Assembly (NCBI GenBank): GCA_018818925.1
Contig: JAHJQZ010000122.1
Span: forward strand, 1 to 41,253
DNA length: 41,253 bases
From: Alphaproteobacteria bacterium
GTDB taxonomy: Bacteria > Pseudomonadota > Alphaproteobacteria > Rhizobiales > Devosiaceae
Direction of reading: 5' to 3'
Below are positions 24,553 through 33,697 of the stretch, in pieces. A program made the translations under genes and the position numbers. The notes beneath the pieces were generated by a model. The model saw nothing but the letters and a program-made list of their open reading frames with translations. It ran no database searches and was not told the origin of the DNA. Each line of letters opens with the position of its first letter. Position 1 is the stretch's first letter.

Positions 24553-24579
24553 TACAAATCGAAATATTATCGATTTGTA
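24553..24579. promoter_or_regulatory. Perfect inverted repeat between LysR and peroxiredoxin genes
   Basis: TACAAATCGA (24553-24562) and TCGATTTGTA (24570-24579) are perfect 10-bp arms around AATATTA. It begins 16 bp from the LysR start and ends 75 bp before the peroxiredoxin start. This is the position of an autoregulatory and activation site in LysR-divergent pairs, and it contains the T-N11-A pattern of LysR sites. Confidence 0.75.
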
Positions 24580-24654
24580 CAATGATAAGCCAGCACCCAT
24601 ATCTTGGTCATCGACATTCAGGCGGATCGCCGATCCGCGCCCAAGGAGAGAAAA

Positions 24655-25314
24655 ATGACCGAGGAAAACGCCGTCCCGCAGCCGACCATGCCGCAGCTCA
24701 ACCGGCCCGCGCCGGCTTTCGACGCCCTGACGACGCATGGCAACAAGAAGTTGTCCGACTACAAGGGCAAGTGGCTGATCCTGTTCTCGCATCCGGCCGA
24801 TTTCACCCCGGTCTGCACCACCGAGTTCATCGCCTTCGCCAAAAAGCACGAGGACTTCAAGGCGCGCGGCGCCGAGCTGATCGGGCTGTCGATCGACAGC
24901 CATTACTCGCACATCGCCTGGACGCTCAATATCAAGGAGAAGTTCGGCGTCGAGGTGAAGTTCCCGATCATCGCCGACCTCAACATGAAGGTCGCCAATG
25001 CCTATGGCATGATCCAGCCGGGCGCCTCCGACACCTCTGCGGTGCGTGCCACCTTCGTCATCGATCCCAATGGCGTGTTGCGCGCCATGGTCTATTACCC
25101 GCTCAATGCCGGCCGCTCGATCGATGAGATTTTCCGCCTGCTGGTGGCGCTGCAGACCGCCGACCAGCACAAGGTCGCCATGCCCGAGAACTGGTCGCCG
25201 GGCAAGGACGTCATTGTGCCGCCGCCGGCAACGATCGACGCCGCCAATGTCCGGCCGGGCGAGGGCTACAACACCATCGACTGGTATTTCTCGACCAAGA
25301 CCATCGCCGCCTGA
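24655..25314 (+). CDS. 1-Cys peroxiredoxin (Prx6 type)
   Basis: 219 residues. Reduces hydrogen peroxide and organic hydroperoxides through the peroxidatic cysteine C54 in HPADFTPVCTTEF. No second cysteine is present, so it is a 1-Cys enzyme reduced by an external thiol. The long C-terminal part (ENWSPGKDVIVPPPA...EGYNTIDWYFSTK) marks the Prx6 subfamily rather than AhpC. I chose the ATG at 24655, after an AAGGAG site, over an in-frame ATG at 24604 inside the regulatory region. Divergent from the OxyR-like gene, which probably controls it. A strong terminator follows. Confidence 0.93.
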   Translation: MTEENAVPQPTMPQLNRPAPAFDALTTHGNKKLSDYKGKWLILFSHPADFTPVCTTEFIAFAKKHEDFKARGAELIGLSIDSHYSHIAWTLNIKEKFGVEVKFPIIADLNMKVANAYGMIQPGASDTSAVRATFVIDPNGVLRAMVYYPLNAGRSIDEIFRLLVALQTADQHKVAMPENWSPGKDVIVPPPATIDAANVRPGEGYNTIDWYFSTKTIAA

Positions 25315-25356
25315 TTGCGGACGGGAATTTCGCGAGCGCTCCTCCCAGGCGCCAAG

Positions 25357-25387
25357 GCCCCGGTGGTTTGACCACCGGGGCTTTTTT
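25357..25387 (+). terminator. Rho-independent terminator after peroxiredoxin gene
   Basis: GCCCCGGTGG (25357-25366) pairs perfectly with CCACCGGGGC (25372-25381) around TTTGA, followed by six T. It lies between convergent genes; on the minus strand the same stem lacks an equally good T-run. Confidence 0.9.
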
Positions 25388-25411
25388 GCATTCTGGCGCG
25401 TTGTGTGGTGT

Positions 25412-26266
25412 TCAGGCCTTGGTGCCGGAGCCGCGCAGGTCCCGAAGACCGTTCATGCGCAGGCTGCGCAGGTCGTTTTCAACGATTTCGGCAATGTCTG
25501 CCGCAGCAAGCTCTATGTCGTCGAGAGGCGCCGCAAGCATGCGTCCGGCCAGGGCGTCGAAGCGACCGGCGCCGATCTCGACGCTCAACCGGGCTGCCGC
25601 TTCGGGCGGCACGTTGACCCCCTTGGCGAACAGGTCCGGCAGGTTCCCGAGCCAGGTCTGGCCGGCCGTGCTCTCGAGCTGGTAGTCGGTCATCGCCGTG
25701 TGGACAAGGCCAGGGTCCATGGCGAAGATTCGGACGCCCCCGCCGATAACGGTATCATTGACGCTTTCGGAGAAGCGCGCCAGCCCGGCCTTGCTGGTGG
25801 CATAGCCGGAACCGTGCGGAAACGAGGTCGCGGTGCCGCCGCCGGTCAGGTTAATGATGCGGCCGGAGCCGCGCGCGAGCATCTGCGGTAGCACGGCGCG
25901 GCAGCAATGGAAGGTGCCGCGCACGTTGATCTCGATATCGCGCCACCAGGCGTCCGGATTGACTTCCCAGATCGGGCCAATGGCGGCGAAGGAGCCGGCA
26001 TTGTTGGTTAAAAGATCGATGGGGCCGAGATCGGCGGCGATGGCGGCGAAGCCAGCCTCGACGGCGGCAAGGTCGGTGATGTCGAGCGCATAGGCCTTCG
26101 CCGCGCCGCCGGCATCGGCGATTGTCGCGGCGACGGCCGTGATCTCGGCCGCGGTTCTGGCGACGAGAGCGACGCGCGCGCCCTCTTTCGCCTGCGCCAG
26201 CGCCATGGCACGCCCGATGCCGCGTCCCGCGCCGGTGACGACGGCGGTCTTGTCTTCAAGTTTCAT
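25412..26266 (-). CDS. SDR family oxidoreductase at the end of the galactoside operon
   Basis: 284 residues, classical SDR fold with cofactor loop TGAGRGIG at 11-18, NNAG at 88-91 and YATSK with Y155 and K159. The serine expected 13 residues before the Tyr is not there: the segment reads NLTGGGTAT (G142), with T141 beside it, so catalysis may rely on a threonine or be altered. It is not GalE, which has a longer extended-SDR fold. Twenty bases separate it from galT, so it is the last gene of the operon; a sugar dehydrogenase role is possible but unproven. The C-terminal 40 residues extend beyond the usual 250-residue SDR length. Confidence 0.85.
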   Translation of the reverse strand: MKLEDKTAVVTGAGRGIGRAMALAQAKEGARVALVARTAAEITAVAATIADAGGAAKAYALDITDLAAVEAGFAAIAADLGPIDLLTNNAGSFAAIGPIWEVNPDAWWRDIEINVRGTFHCCRAVLPQMLARGSGRIINLTGGGTATSFPHGSGYATSKAGLARFSESVNDTVIGGGVRIFAMDPGLVHTAMTDYQLESTAGQTWLGNLPDLFAKGVNVPPEAAARLSVEIGAGRFDALAGRMLAAPLDDIELAAADIAEIVENDLRSLRMNGLRDLRGSGTKA

Positions 26267-26286
26267 GGGTCAGTCCGTCATTGGCC

Positions 26287-27324
26287 CTATTCATCGAGAT
26301 AATGCGTGTCGCTCAGCGCCCGGAGCCGCTCGGCGGCCTGTTCGGGGGTGATGTCGCGCTGCGGCGTGGCGAGCATTTCAAAGCCGACCATGAATTTCCT
26401 CACCGTCGCGGAGCGCAAGAGCGGCGGATAGAAATGGGCATGCATCTGCCATTCTGGATGGTCGCCGCCATCGGTCGGCTGCTGATGGAAGCCCATGGAA
26501 TAGGGAAAGCTCGTCTTGAACAGGTTGTCGTAGCGGATGGTGACGAAGCTCAGCGCCTCAGCCAGGGTGAAGCGCTCGGCGGCGGTCATTTCTTCCATAG
26601 AGCGGATCGGCCATTTCGGCAAAAGCATGGTTTCGAACGGCCAGATGGCCCAGTAAGGCACCAGAACCACCCAGTTGGCATTCTCGTAAAGCACCCGGGT
26701 CTCGGCCCGCAATTCCTGTTCGACATAATCGAGAAGCAGCCGCCGCCCATGCTTTTCGAAATAGGTCCGCTGGAACTTGGTCTCCTTGATCATCTCGTTG
26801 GTCTGGTGGCGGGATGCCCAGATCTGGCCGTGCGGGTGCGGTTGCGAGCAGCCCATCATGATGCCGCGGTTCTCGAAGATCTGCACCTGGCCGATATCGG
26901 GTCGCGATCCGAGCTCGGCATATTGCTCGACCCAAGTATCGACGACGCGCTCGATATCCGCGACCGACATGCGCGCCAGCGTCGTGTCGTGGCGCGGCGA
27001 GAAACAGACGACGCGGCAGATGCCGGATTCGCCCTGGGCGATCAGCAGGCCGGTTTCCTCGGTCTCGTTGGGCGCATCGGGCGTCAGGGCGGCGAAATCA
27101 TTGTCGAAAACGAAGGTCGAGGCATAGGCGGGATTGCGGGTACCGTTCTGGCGGGCATTGCCGGGGCAGAGATGGCAGCCGGGGTCATGCCGCCGCTCGG
27201 TCGGAACGACCGGCTCCTCCTCCTGACCCTGCCAGGGGCGTTTCGCGCGGTGCGGGGAAACAAGCACCCATTCGCCGGTCAGGGGATTGAAGCGACGATG
27301 CGGATGATCGGTGAAATGGTTCAT
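26287..27324 (-). CDS. galT: Galactose-1-phosphate uridylyltransferase GalT
   Basis: 345 residues. Exchanges UMP between UDP-glucose and galactose-1-phosphate in the Leloir pathway. The active-site motif is [10 protein letters not shown] with H163-P164-H165; H165 is the residue that becomes uridylylated in the family. A zinc-type CHLC pair (C50, C53) matches characterised GalT enzymes. The start [19 protein letters not shown] at 27322-27324 is typical; 54 upstream in-frame codons overlap the galK end and are not GalT-like. It follows galK by 34 bp in the same operon. No galE is present in the window, so UDP-galactose must be epimerised by an enzyme encoded elsewhere. Confidence 0.97.
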   Translation of the reverse strand: MNHFTDHPHRRFNPLTGEWVLVSPHRAKRPWQGQEEEPVVPTERRHDPGCHLCPGNARQNGTRNPAYASTFVFDNDFAALTPDAPNETEETGLLIAQGESGICRVVCFSPRHDTTLARMSVADIERVVDTWVEQYAELGSRPDIGQVQIFENRGIMMGCSQPHPHGQIWASRHQTNEMIKETKFQRTYFEKHGRRLLLDYVEQELRAETRVLYENANWVVLVPYWAIWPFETMLLPKWPIRSMEEMTAAERFTLAEALSFVTIRYDNLFKTSFPYSMGFHQQPTDGGDHPEWQMHAHFYPPLLRSATVRKFMVGFEMLATPQRDITPEQAAERLRALSDTHYLDE

Positions 27325-27358
27325 GGCTTTGTCCTTGTTGTTCTTGCCCTGGCCCCTT

Positions 27359-28519
27359 TCAGCAGGCGAGCGGGCCGACGCCGGCCTGTGGCGAGCAGGC
27401 GAATACCTCGGCCCGATGGCCGGTCGCGGCGAAATAGGCGTCGCGGGTCGCGGACGTGAAGTCCTCGACCGCCTCGGCGGCGACAAGGCTCACTGTCGAG
27501 CCGCCGAAGCCGCCGCCGGTCATGCGCGAGCCGAAGACGCCGGGCTGGACGCGGGCGATCTCGACCAGGCGATCGATTTCGGCGCAACTGATCTCGTAGT
27601 CGTCGCGCATCGAGAGGTGCGAGGCATCCATCAGGGCGCCGAACGCGCCGAGATTGCCTTTGGCCAGCGCCTCGGCGGCGTTAAGCACGCGGACATTCTC
27701 GGTCACGATGTGGCGGCAGCGCCGATACGTTTCCTCGGGCAAGAGCGCCTTGTGCGCTTCGAGCATTTCCGGCGTCACGTCCCTGAGCGCCTTGATGTCG
27801 GTCTCCAGGGCCGGCGCGAGAAGGGCGACGCCTTGCTCGCAGGAGACGCGGCGCTTGTTGTATTCGCCGCCGGCATGGGCGTGATGCACCATGGAATTGG
27901 CGACGACGATGCGGGCGCGCGAATCGATGGGTACCTTGCGGGTCTCGAGGCTGCGGCAGTCGATCATCAGGGCGTGGCCGACGGCGCCGTTGGCGGAAAT
28001 GAACTGGTCCATGATGCCGCAGCGCATGCCGACGAATTCGTTCTCGGCCTTCTGCCCGAGCTTGGCGAGTTCGACCGTGTCGACCGCGATGCCGGCTAGG
28101 CTCAATAACGCATAGCCGATCACCACTTCGAAGGCGGCCGAGGAAGAAAGGCCCGAGCCGATAGGCACGGAGGAATCGAGCATGATATCGGCGCCGGAGA
28201 TGGCGTATCCGGCGCGCTCAAGCATCAGCGCCGTGCCGCGGGCATAATCGGACCAGTCCTTGCGCGGTCGGGGATCGGGATCGGCGAGGTCGAACTCGGT
28301 GCTGTCGCCGGTATTGCGCGACACGAGGCGAACACGCGTATCGCGGCGTGGCGCCGCAGCGACCCTTGCCTCGTATTCGATGGCGGCCGGCATGACGAAA
28401 CCATCATTGTAGTCGGTATGCTCGCCGATGAGGTTGACCCGACCGGGGGCGCGGTAGCAGGCCGGTTCGGTTCCGAACCGGCCGCGAAATGCTGCCGACA
28501 GCTCTTCAGTCCCGCTCAT
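27359..28519 (-). CDS. galK: Galactokinase GalK
   Basis: 386 residues, standard length for bacterial galactokinase, a GHMP kinase that phosphorylates galactose at C1 with ATP. The signature [13 protein letters not shown] lies at 26-38, the ATP-binding [11 protein letters not shown] at 119-129, the catalytic Asp at D171 (CGIMDQF) and the C-terminal GHMP motif [10 protein letters not shown] near 330. Located between the ABC ATPase gene (78 bp upstream) and galT (34 bp downstream) on the same strand. Together with the GH2 enzyme and transporter it shows the operon feeds galactose into the Leloir route, not the De Ley-Doudoroff route common in alphaproteobacteria. Confidence 0.97.
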   Translation of the reverse strand: MSGTEELSAAFRGRFGTEPACYRAPGRVNLIGEHTDYNDGFVMPAAIEYEARVAAAPRRDTRVRLVSRNTGDSTEFDLADPDPRPRKDWSDYARGTALMLERAGYAISGADIMLDSSVPIGSGLSSSAAFEVVIGYALLSLAGIAVDTVELAKLGQKAENEFVGMRCGIMDQFISANGAVGHALMIDCRSLETRKVPIDSRARIVVANSMVHHAHAGGEYNKRRVSCEQGVALLAPALETDIKALRDVTPEMLEAHKALLPEETYRRCRHIVTENVRVLNAAEALAKGNLGAFGALMDASHLSMRDDYEISCAEIDRLVEIARVQPGVFGSRMTGGGFGGSTVSLVAAEAVEDFTSATRDAYFAATGHRAEVFACSPQAGVGPLAC

Positions 28520-28597
28520 GCTTGATGTCCCCCATTCTTCGGTCGCGCTTGGTGCGCTTTGGCGTGAGGTTTATCGCATCCGGACCGTTTCGAGAAC

Positions 28598-29656
28598 TCA
28601 GCGAATGCGCGCACCGTCCGCCGCGAACAGCAAAAGCGCCTCAGGATTGAATCGTGCCGAAAAACCGTCGCCGGAAGCGAGACCGCGGTCGTTGTCCGTG
28701 GCGACCGTGATCAGCTGGCCATGGCCGTGGCGCGCGTAGGCGAGCGTTTCGCCGCCGAGATGTTCGACCAGTTCGACGGTCAGATCGAGCGCGGCGCTGC
28801 CGTCGGCCTTAAAGCTCTCGGGGCGGATGCCGACGGTGACGGCGGTGCCGGGCGCGGCGGCGACGGAGACGGGCACGCGGATATCGCCGTGCTCGATCAG
28901 GCGCACGGCTCCCTTTTCCATCTCGCCTTTGAGGAAATTCATCTTTGGCGAACCGATGAAGCCGGCGACGAACAGGTTGTCCGGGTCGTCATAGAGTTCG
29001 AGCGGCGCGCCGACCTGTTCGACCACGCCGTCGCGCAGCACCACGATACGGTCGGCCAGCGTCATCGCCTCGACCTGATCGTGGGTGACGTAGATGATGG
29101 TGGCATTGAGTTCGCGGTGCAGGCGCGCCAGTTCGATGCGCATGTGGACGCGCAGCTCGGCGTCGAGGTTGGACAACGGTTCGTCGAACAGGAATACCTG
29201 GGGATGGCGGACAATGGCGCGGCCGATGGCAACGCGCTGGCGCTGGCCGCCGGAAAGCTCCTTGGGGCGCCGGTCGAGCAGATCCCCGAGTTCGAGGATG
29301 CGCGCCGCCTCGGCGACCTGCCGGGCGATCTCGTCCTTCGGAGTGCCGGCGAATCTCAGGGCAAAGCCCATGTTCTCGCGCACGGTCATGTGCGGATAAA
29401 GCGCGTAGGTCTGGAACACCATGGCGATGCCGCGCTTGGAGGGCGCGACCTCGTTCATCTTGTCGTCGCCGATGAACAGCTCGCCGTCGCTGATCTCTTC
29501 GAGACCGGCGATCATCCTCAGCAAGGTGGACTTGCCGCAGCCGGATGGTCCGACGAAGACGATGAATTCTTCCGAGGCGATGTCGAGGTCGACCCCCTTG
29601 ATGACCTCGACCACGCCGAAGGACTTTCGGACGCCCCTGAGCCTCAGTCCAGTCAT
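28598..29656 (-). CDS. Sugar ABC transporter ATP-binding protein (MalK/UgpC/MsmX type)
   Basis: 352 residues. Energises the sugar importer encoded by the neighbouring permease and binding-protein genes. Walker A GPSGCGKST at 36-44, signature LSGGQ at 134-138, Walker B FLFDEP at 155-160, H-loop in YVTHDQ, and a C-terminal TOBE/OB regulatory region (about 235-352) typical of the carbohydrate uptake family 1. Start at 29654-29656 overlaps the GH2 stop by four bases (ATGA), so translation is coupled. The frame remains open 245 codons further but overlaps the GH2 gene. The ATPase gene is separated from the permeases by the glycosidase, a less common order. Confidence 0.95.
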   Translation of the reverse strand: MTGLRLRGVRKSFGVVEVIKGVDLDIASEEFIVFVGPSGCGKSTLLRMIAGLEEISDGELFIGDDKMNEVAPSKRGIAMVFQTYALYPHMTVRENMGFALRFAGTPKDEIARQVAEAARILELGDLLDRRPKELSGGQRQRVAIGRAIVRHPQVFLFDEPLSNLDAELRVHMRIELARLHRELNATIIYVTHDQVEAMTLADRIVVLRDGVVEQVGAPLELYDDPDNLFVAGFIGSPKMNFLKGEMEKGAVRLIEHGDIRVPVSVAAAPGTAVTVGIRPESFKADGSAALDLTVELVEHLGGETLAYARHGHGQLITVATDNDRGLASGDGFSARFNPEALLLFAADGARIR

Positions 29657-31869
29657 GAAGCGGTCTCCCTTTCCGCTGCAATGGAAATGCGCGTCGTGCC
29701 GAGAGCGGCGCTGGTGACGCTGGCCGTGATCGTGCCGGTGCCGGTTGATCTCAGCCAGAACCCGGCCGCGCCGCCGCGCAGCGGCACCAGATCGGGCCCG
29801 AACAGAATGGCCGGGCCTTCGATCGCGATGGCGACGGGCTCGAACAGGAACGGCAGCTTGTTGCCGGCCTGGTCGAGGGCGCGCACCACAAGGCGCACGT
29901 CCTCGCTTTCGCCGATTGACTCCTTGTCGGCCACGAGCGTCAGAGCGGTCGCCACCGGGTCGGCGGCGAAGTGCCTTTCGGCGACCTTTTCGCCGTTCAC
30001 GTAACCGGCGAAATAGCCGTCCTCCCAGAACATGCCCCATTCGCCGAGTTCGTCCTCGGTGAAGTGATGGCGGTCGATGACGACCGGGGCGTGCGGCAGG
30101 TTGGGATAGGCCGCGCGGTCCGGCGTGAAGCGCTTGGGCGGGTTGTCGCCATAGCGGAATTCGATCTCGTCGCAATTGGTCAAAACGATCAGCGGCAGGA
30201 CGCCGCCGACATTGCGCTCGCCGCGGGCCCAGAAGGTCACCGGTTCGAGCACCACGCCGCGTTCGGGATCGGATTGGCTCTTGTAGACATAGGCGGCGAA
30301 TTTGGGCTCGCGGAACATGTCCATGACGCCGTGGTGGCAGATGCGGTCGCCCGAGCCGAAATCCTTGTGGGTGTTGTAGTCGAAGGCGCACCAGCCGATC
30401 GTGCCGGAGATGTTGTCATTGCCATAGGCGGCGTCGATGACGCCAAGATAGCGGCTGACATGCTCGGCCTGGCGCTGCTCCTGGTCGTAGGACTTGGTCG
30501 GATAGGTATGGCCACCGAACTCGGTGACTAGATAAGGGACGTCGCGGTCGAGACCTGTCACCTCGCGCGGCGTCCTCAGCGGCACCTTCGGACGGTTGCC
30601 GCCGAGCTCCTTGTGATCGCCGTCGATGAAGTCGTTCATCGTGTAGACGTCTTCGAGGAATTCGGATTCGGGGAAGTTCCTGACGCCGCAGGTCGGCCGC
30701 GTCGTGTCGAGCGACCGCGCCATCGCGTTTGTCTCAGCGTAGAAATCATGGTCGTCGCGGGATTCGTTGATGCGGACGCCCCAGGTGACGATCGAGGGAT
30801 GGTTCCAGTCGCGGGTGATCATGCGCTTGACGTTCTCGACCGCCTCCGCCTTCCACCTGGCGCCGCCAATATGCTGCCAGCCCGGAATTTCCTCGAGCAC
30901 CAGCAATCCGAGTTCGTCGCATTTGTCGAGGAACCAGGGCGATTGCGGATAGTGCGAGGTGCGGACGATGTTGACGCGCAGCTCGTTCTTGAGGATTTCC
31001 ACGTCGCGCTCCTGCGCTGCCCGTCCGAGTCCGTAGCCCGAATAGGGATAGGACTGGTGGCGGTCGAGGCCGAGAAGCTTGAGGCGCCGCCCGTTGAGCA
31101 GGAAGCCTTTTGGGGTGAAAGCGATGTCGCGGAAACCGAATCTGGTGAGCGTCCGGTCGCTGCCGTGTTCGGTCTCAAGACTCAGCACCATCTCGTAGAG
31201 CATCGGCGTGTCGATGTCCCAGAGCGCGATGCCGGCAAGACCGTCGAGCACGAGCAGCGCCTTGTCCGAATCGAGCGCCGCCGTTGTGCTGGCGATGGCC
31301 ATGCCGGCCGGATCGCACAAGGTCGCCGTGATCTTGCCGGACAGCGGCTGGGCCTCAGGATTGGCGATGTCGACCGCGACGGTAACCTTGCGGGTTGCGG
31401 CGAGCGCGTCCGGGGTCTCGATCTTGACATTGGCGATGGCGACCGGCGCGGTCACCTTGAGCCAAACCTCGCGATAGATGCCGGCGTAGGTCAGATAGTC
31501 GATGACGCCGCCGAAGGGCGGGATGTCGGGATTCTCGCTGCCGTCGACGATGACGGTCACAATGTTCCCGCCCGATTTGAGTTTTCCGGTCAGGCGCGCC
31601 TCGAACGGGGTGTAGCCATCGGCATGGGCGGCGATTTCCGTGCCGTTGAGCCTCACCTTGGCATTGGCCATGGCGCCGTCAAAGCACAGCGACACTTCCC
31701 TGCCGGCCCAGGCCGGGTCGGCCACGAAACGCTTCTCATAGGTGAACTTGCGCTGGTAGGCGCGTTCATCGAAATAGGCGAAGGGCAGCTCGACGGCCGT
31801 GTGGGGCAGGGTGACTTTGTCGGTTCCCTCGAACAGCCAGTTTGAATTGAAATCGATGCGGGATCGCAT
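29653..31869 (-). CDS. Glycoside hydrolase family 2 enzyme, probable beta-galactosidase
   Basis: 738 residues with GH2 architecture: N-terminal sugar-binding jelly roll (about 1-145), immunoglobulin-like domain (about 145-255), TIM barrel (about 255-545), then a C-terminal beta domain. The acid/base Glu is E369 in WGVRINESRDD and the nucleophile Glu is E450 in LVTEFGGHTYP. No signal peptide, so it acts in the cytoplasm on imported substrate. Sequence alone allows beta-galactosidase, beta-glucuronidase or beta-mannosidase; the neighbours galK and galT and the EbgR-like regulator favour beta-galactosidase. It is shorter than LacZ (about 1020 residues) and lacks the LacZ C-terminal domain. It follows the permease gene by 10 bp. 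Confidence 0.9.
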   Translation of the reverse strand: MRSRIDFNSNWLFEGTDKVTLPHTAVELPFAYFDERAYQRKFTYEKRFVADPAWAGREVSLCFDGAMANAKVRLNGTEIAAHADGYTPFEARLTGKLKSGGNIVTVIVDGSENPDIPPFGGVIDYLTYAGIYREVWLKVTAPVAIANVKIETPDALAATRKVTVAVDIANPEAQPLSGKITATLCDPAGMAIASTTAALDSDKALLVLDGLAGIALWDIDTPMLYEMVLSLETEHGSDRTLTRFGFRDIAFTPKGFLLNGRRLKLLGLDRHQSYPYSGYGLGRAAQERDVEILKNELRVNIVRTSHYPQSPWFLDKCDELGLLVLEEIPGWQHIGGARWKAEAVENVKRMITRDWNHPSIVTWGVRINESRDDHDFYAETNAMARSLDTTRPTCGVRNFPESEFLEDVYTMNDFIDGDHKELGGNRPKVPLRTPREVTGLDRDVPYLVTEFGGHTYPTKSYDQEQRQAEHVSRYLGVIDAAYGNDNISGTIGWCAFDYNTHKDFGSGDRICHHGVMDMFREPKFAAYVYKSQSDPERGVVLEPVTFWARGERNVGGVLPLIVLTNCDEIEFRYGDNPPKRFTPDRAAYPNLPHAPVVIDRHHFTEDELGEWGMFWEDGYFAGYVNGEKVAERHFAADPVATALTLVADKESIGESEDVRLVVRALDQAGNKLPFLFEPVAIAIEGPAILFGPDLVPLRGGAAGFWLRSTGTGTITASVTSAALGTTRISIAAERETAS

Positions 31870-31879
31870 TTTTATGTCT

Positions 31880-32698
31880 CTACTTGATTGAACCGAGCAT
31901 GCCTTCGACGAAGCGGCGCTGCAGGACGAAGAAGATGATGAGGATGGGAAGCGTCGCGAAGATCGTCGCGACCATGATCACCCCGAAATCGGGGTAATAG
32001 CCGGACAGGAGCGAGGAGACGACGAGCGTCAGCGTCTTCTTGTCGTTGGTCTGCAGGACGATGAGGGGCCAGAGATAGTTGTTCCAGTTCAGCATGAACA
32101 CGATGATGGTCGCCGCCGCGTAGGTCGAGCGCATCACCGGCAGGTAGATGTAGAAAAAGATCTGCCATTCCTTGAGCCCGTCGATGCGCGCTGCGTCGCG
32201 CAGCTCGCGCGGGAAGGCCTTGGTCGCCTGGCGGAAGTAGAAGATGATGAAGATCGAGGCGATGCCGGGCAGGATGATGGCCAGGTGATTGTTGATCAGT
32301 CCCAGGCGCCCCATCATCGTGAAAAGCGGGATCATCAGCGCTGCGAACGGGATCGACAGCATCAAAAGCATGCCGCCGAAAATGCGCTCCCGAACCTGCG
32401 AGCGGAAGATTTCGAAGGCATAGCCGGCCAGCGAGGACACCAGGAGCGTCAGGAAGGTCGCCGTGACGGCGATGTAGATCGAGTTCCAGAACACCAGCGG
32501 TACGTCGACCCGTTCGAAGAAGGTCAGGATGTTGTCGATCAGCGCGCCGCCGATGTCGGCCTTGCCCTTGATGATGTCGGCCGAAGTGTTGGTGGCCCCG
32601 ACCAGCAGCCAGAAAAACGGAAAGACCGACAGCAGGGAGGCAACGATCAGCACCAGATAGGTCAGAGCGCGCTGCAGCAGATATAGCGGATTTTTCAT
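31880..32698 (-). CDS. Sugar ABC transporter permease (second, AraQ/LacG type)
   Basis: 272 residues with six predicted helices and the binding-protein-dependent transport motif RELRDAARIDGLKEWQIFFYI near 165-185 (EAA loop that contacts the ATPase). N-terminus begins with a short cytoplasmic stretch and the helix YLVLIVASLLSVFPFFWLL. Carbohydrate uptake family 1 permease, partner of the next gene upstream, with which it overlaps by four bases (32695-32698). Confidence 0.94.
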   Translation of the reverse strand: MKNPLYLLQRALTYLVLIVASLLSVFPFFWLLVGATNTSADIIKGKADIGGALIDNILTFFERVDVPLVFWNSIYIAVTATFLTLLVSSLAGYAFEIFRSQVRERIFGGMLLMLSIPFAALMIPLFTMMGRLGLINNHLAIILPGIASIFIIFYFRQATKAFPRELRDAARIDGLKEWQIFFYIYLPVMRSTYAAATIIVFMLNWNNYLWPLIVLQTNDKKTLTLVVSSLLSGYYPDFGVIMVATIFATLPILIIFFVLQRRFVEGMLGSIK

Positions 32699-33612
32699 CT
32701 GCGCTTGTCCCGCACCACCATGAACTGGAAATAGCTCAGAATGCCGACCAGGATGACGATCACGTAGGAGACCGTGGCGGCGTAGCCGAAGCTCGGCATG
32801 AAACGGAAGCTGAGATTGTAGATATAGAGCGACAGGGTCAGCGTCGCGTCGGACGGGCCGCCGGCATTGGGCGGGATGTTGTTGACCTCGTCAAACAATT
32901 GCAGCGTGCCGATGGTCGAGATCACCGAGGTAAAAAGGATCACCGGCTTGAGCATCGGCACCGTCAGGTACCAGAAGCGCGCCCAGGTCGGCACGCCGTC
33001 GATCTTGGCCGATTCGTAGATCGAGCGGTCGATGTTCTGCATGGCGGCGAGGTAGAAGATCATGTTGTAGCCGGTCCAGCGCCAGGTGATCGCCATGATG
33101 ATGACGATCTTGGCCCAGAACGGGTCGGCTAGCCATGGAATGGGCTCGGAAATCAGGTGCAGGCCTAAAAGGAAGTCGTTGACGAACCCGTCGGCGAGGA
33201 ACAGCGAGCGGAACAGCACCGAATAGGCGACCAGCGAGGTCACGCAGGGCAGAAAGATCGCCGTGCGGAACAGGCTCCGCCCCCAGAGCTTTGAGTCATT
33301 AAGCATGGTCGCGAAGATCAGCGCCAGCACCAGCATGATCGGCACCTGCACGATCAGGAAGATGAAGGTGTTGGAAAGCGCCCGCTGGAAGACCGGATCC
33401 TGGGTCAGCCTCAGGATATTGGCAAAGCCGCCGAAACTGAGGTTCATGCCGCGCCCGACCTGGAAGCTCATCCAAAGCGACCACAGGATCGGATAGATCA
33501 TGAAGACGCCGAGCAGCACGAGCGCCGGCATGATGAACATCCAGCCGTTCAGGCGTTCGGTTCTTGCAAGTCCGGTCCGTGCCAAATCGAAGCGCTCCCC
33601 ACCGCACAACAT
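32695..33612 (-). CDS. Sugar ABC transporter permease (first, LacF/MalF type)
   Basis: 305 residues with six predicted helices, first helix LNGWMFIMPALVLLGVFMIY, and the EAA-loop sequence YESAKIDGVPTWARFWYLTVP near 200-220. Forms the membrane channel with the overlapping second permease. The ATG at 33610-33612 has an AGGA six bases before it; M25 (GWMFIM) is a less likely internal start. Separated from the binding-protein gene by 85 bp containing two strong hairpins. Confidence 0.92.
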   Translation of the reverse strand: MLCGGERFDLARTGLARTERLNGWMFIMPALVLLGVFMIYPILWSLWMSFQVGRGMNLSFGGFANILRLTQDPVFQRALSNTFIFLIVQVPIMLVLALIFATMLNDSKLWGRSLFRTAIFLPCVTSLVAYSVLFRSLFLADGFVNDFLLGLHLISEPIPWLADPFWAKIVIIMAITWRWTGYNMIFYLAAMQNIDRSIYESAKIDGVPTWARFWYLTVPMLKPVILFTSVISTIGTLQLFDEVNNIPPNAGGPSDATLTLSLYIYNLSFRFMPSFGYAATVSYVIVILVGILSYFQFMVVRDKRR

Positions 33613-33625
33613 AGACTATCCTGAC

Positions 33626-33687
33626 GGCAGGCGCTTGTTGCGAAGCGCCTGCCACCGGGAGAAGAGGGCGGGGAAATAACCCCGCCC
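33626..33687 (-). promoter_or_regulatory. Two strong intercistronic hairpins between binding protein and permease genes
   Basis: GGCAGGCGCTT (33626-33636) pairs perfectly over 11 bp with AAGCGCCTGCC (33643-33653); GGGCGGGG (33666-33673) pairs with CCCCGCCC (33680-33687). The second lies 10 bases after the binding-protein stop. As in malE-malF, such structures keep binding-protein mRNA in excess over permease mRNA. No T-run, so full termination is unlikely. Confidence 0.65.
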
Positions 33688-33697
33688 CGGATAGGGG

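Noticed and set aside
25412-26266. SDR considered as the missing galE
   Set aside because: The TGAGRGIG loop and 284-residue length show a classical SDR, not the extended SDR fold of UDP-galactose 4-epimerase.
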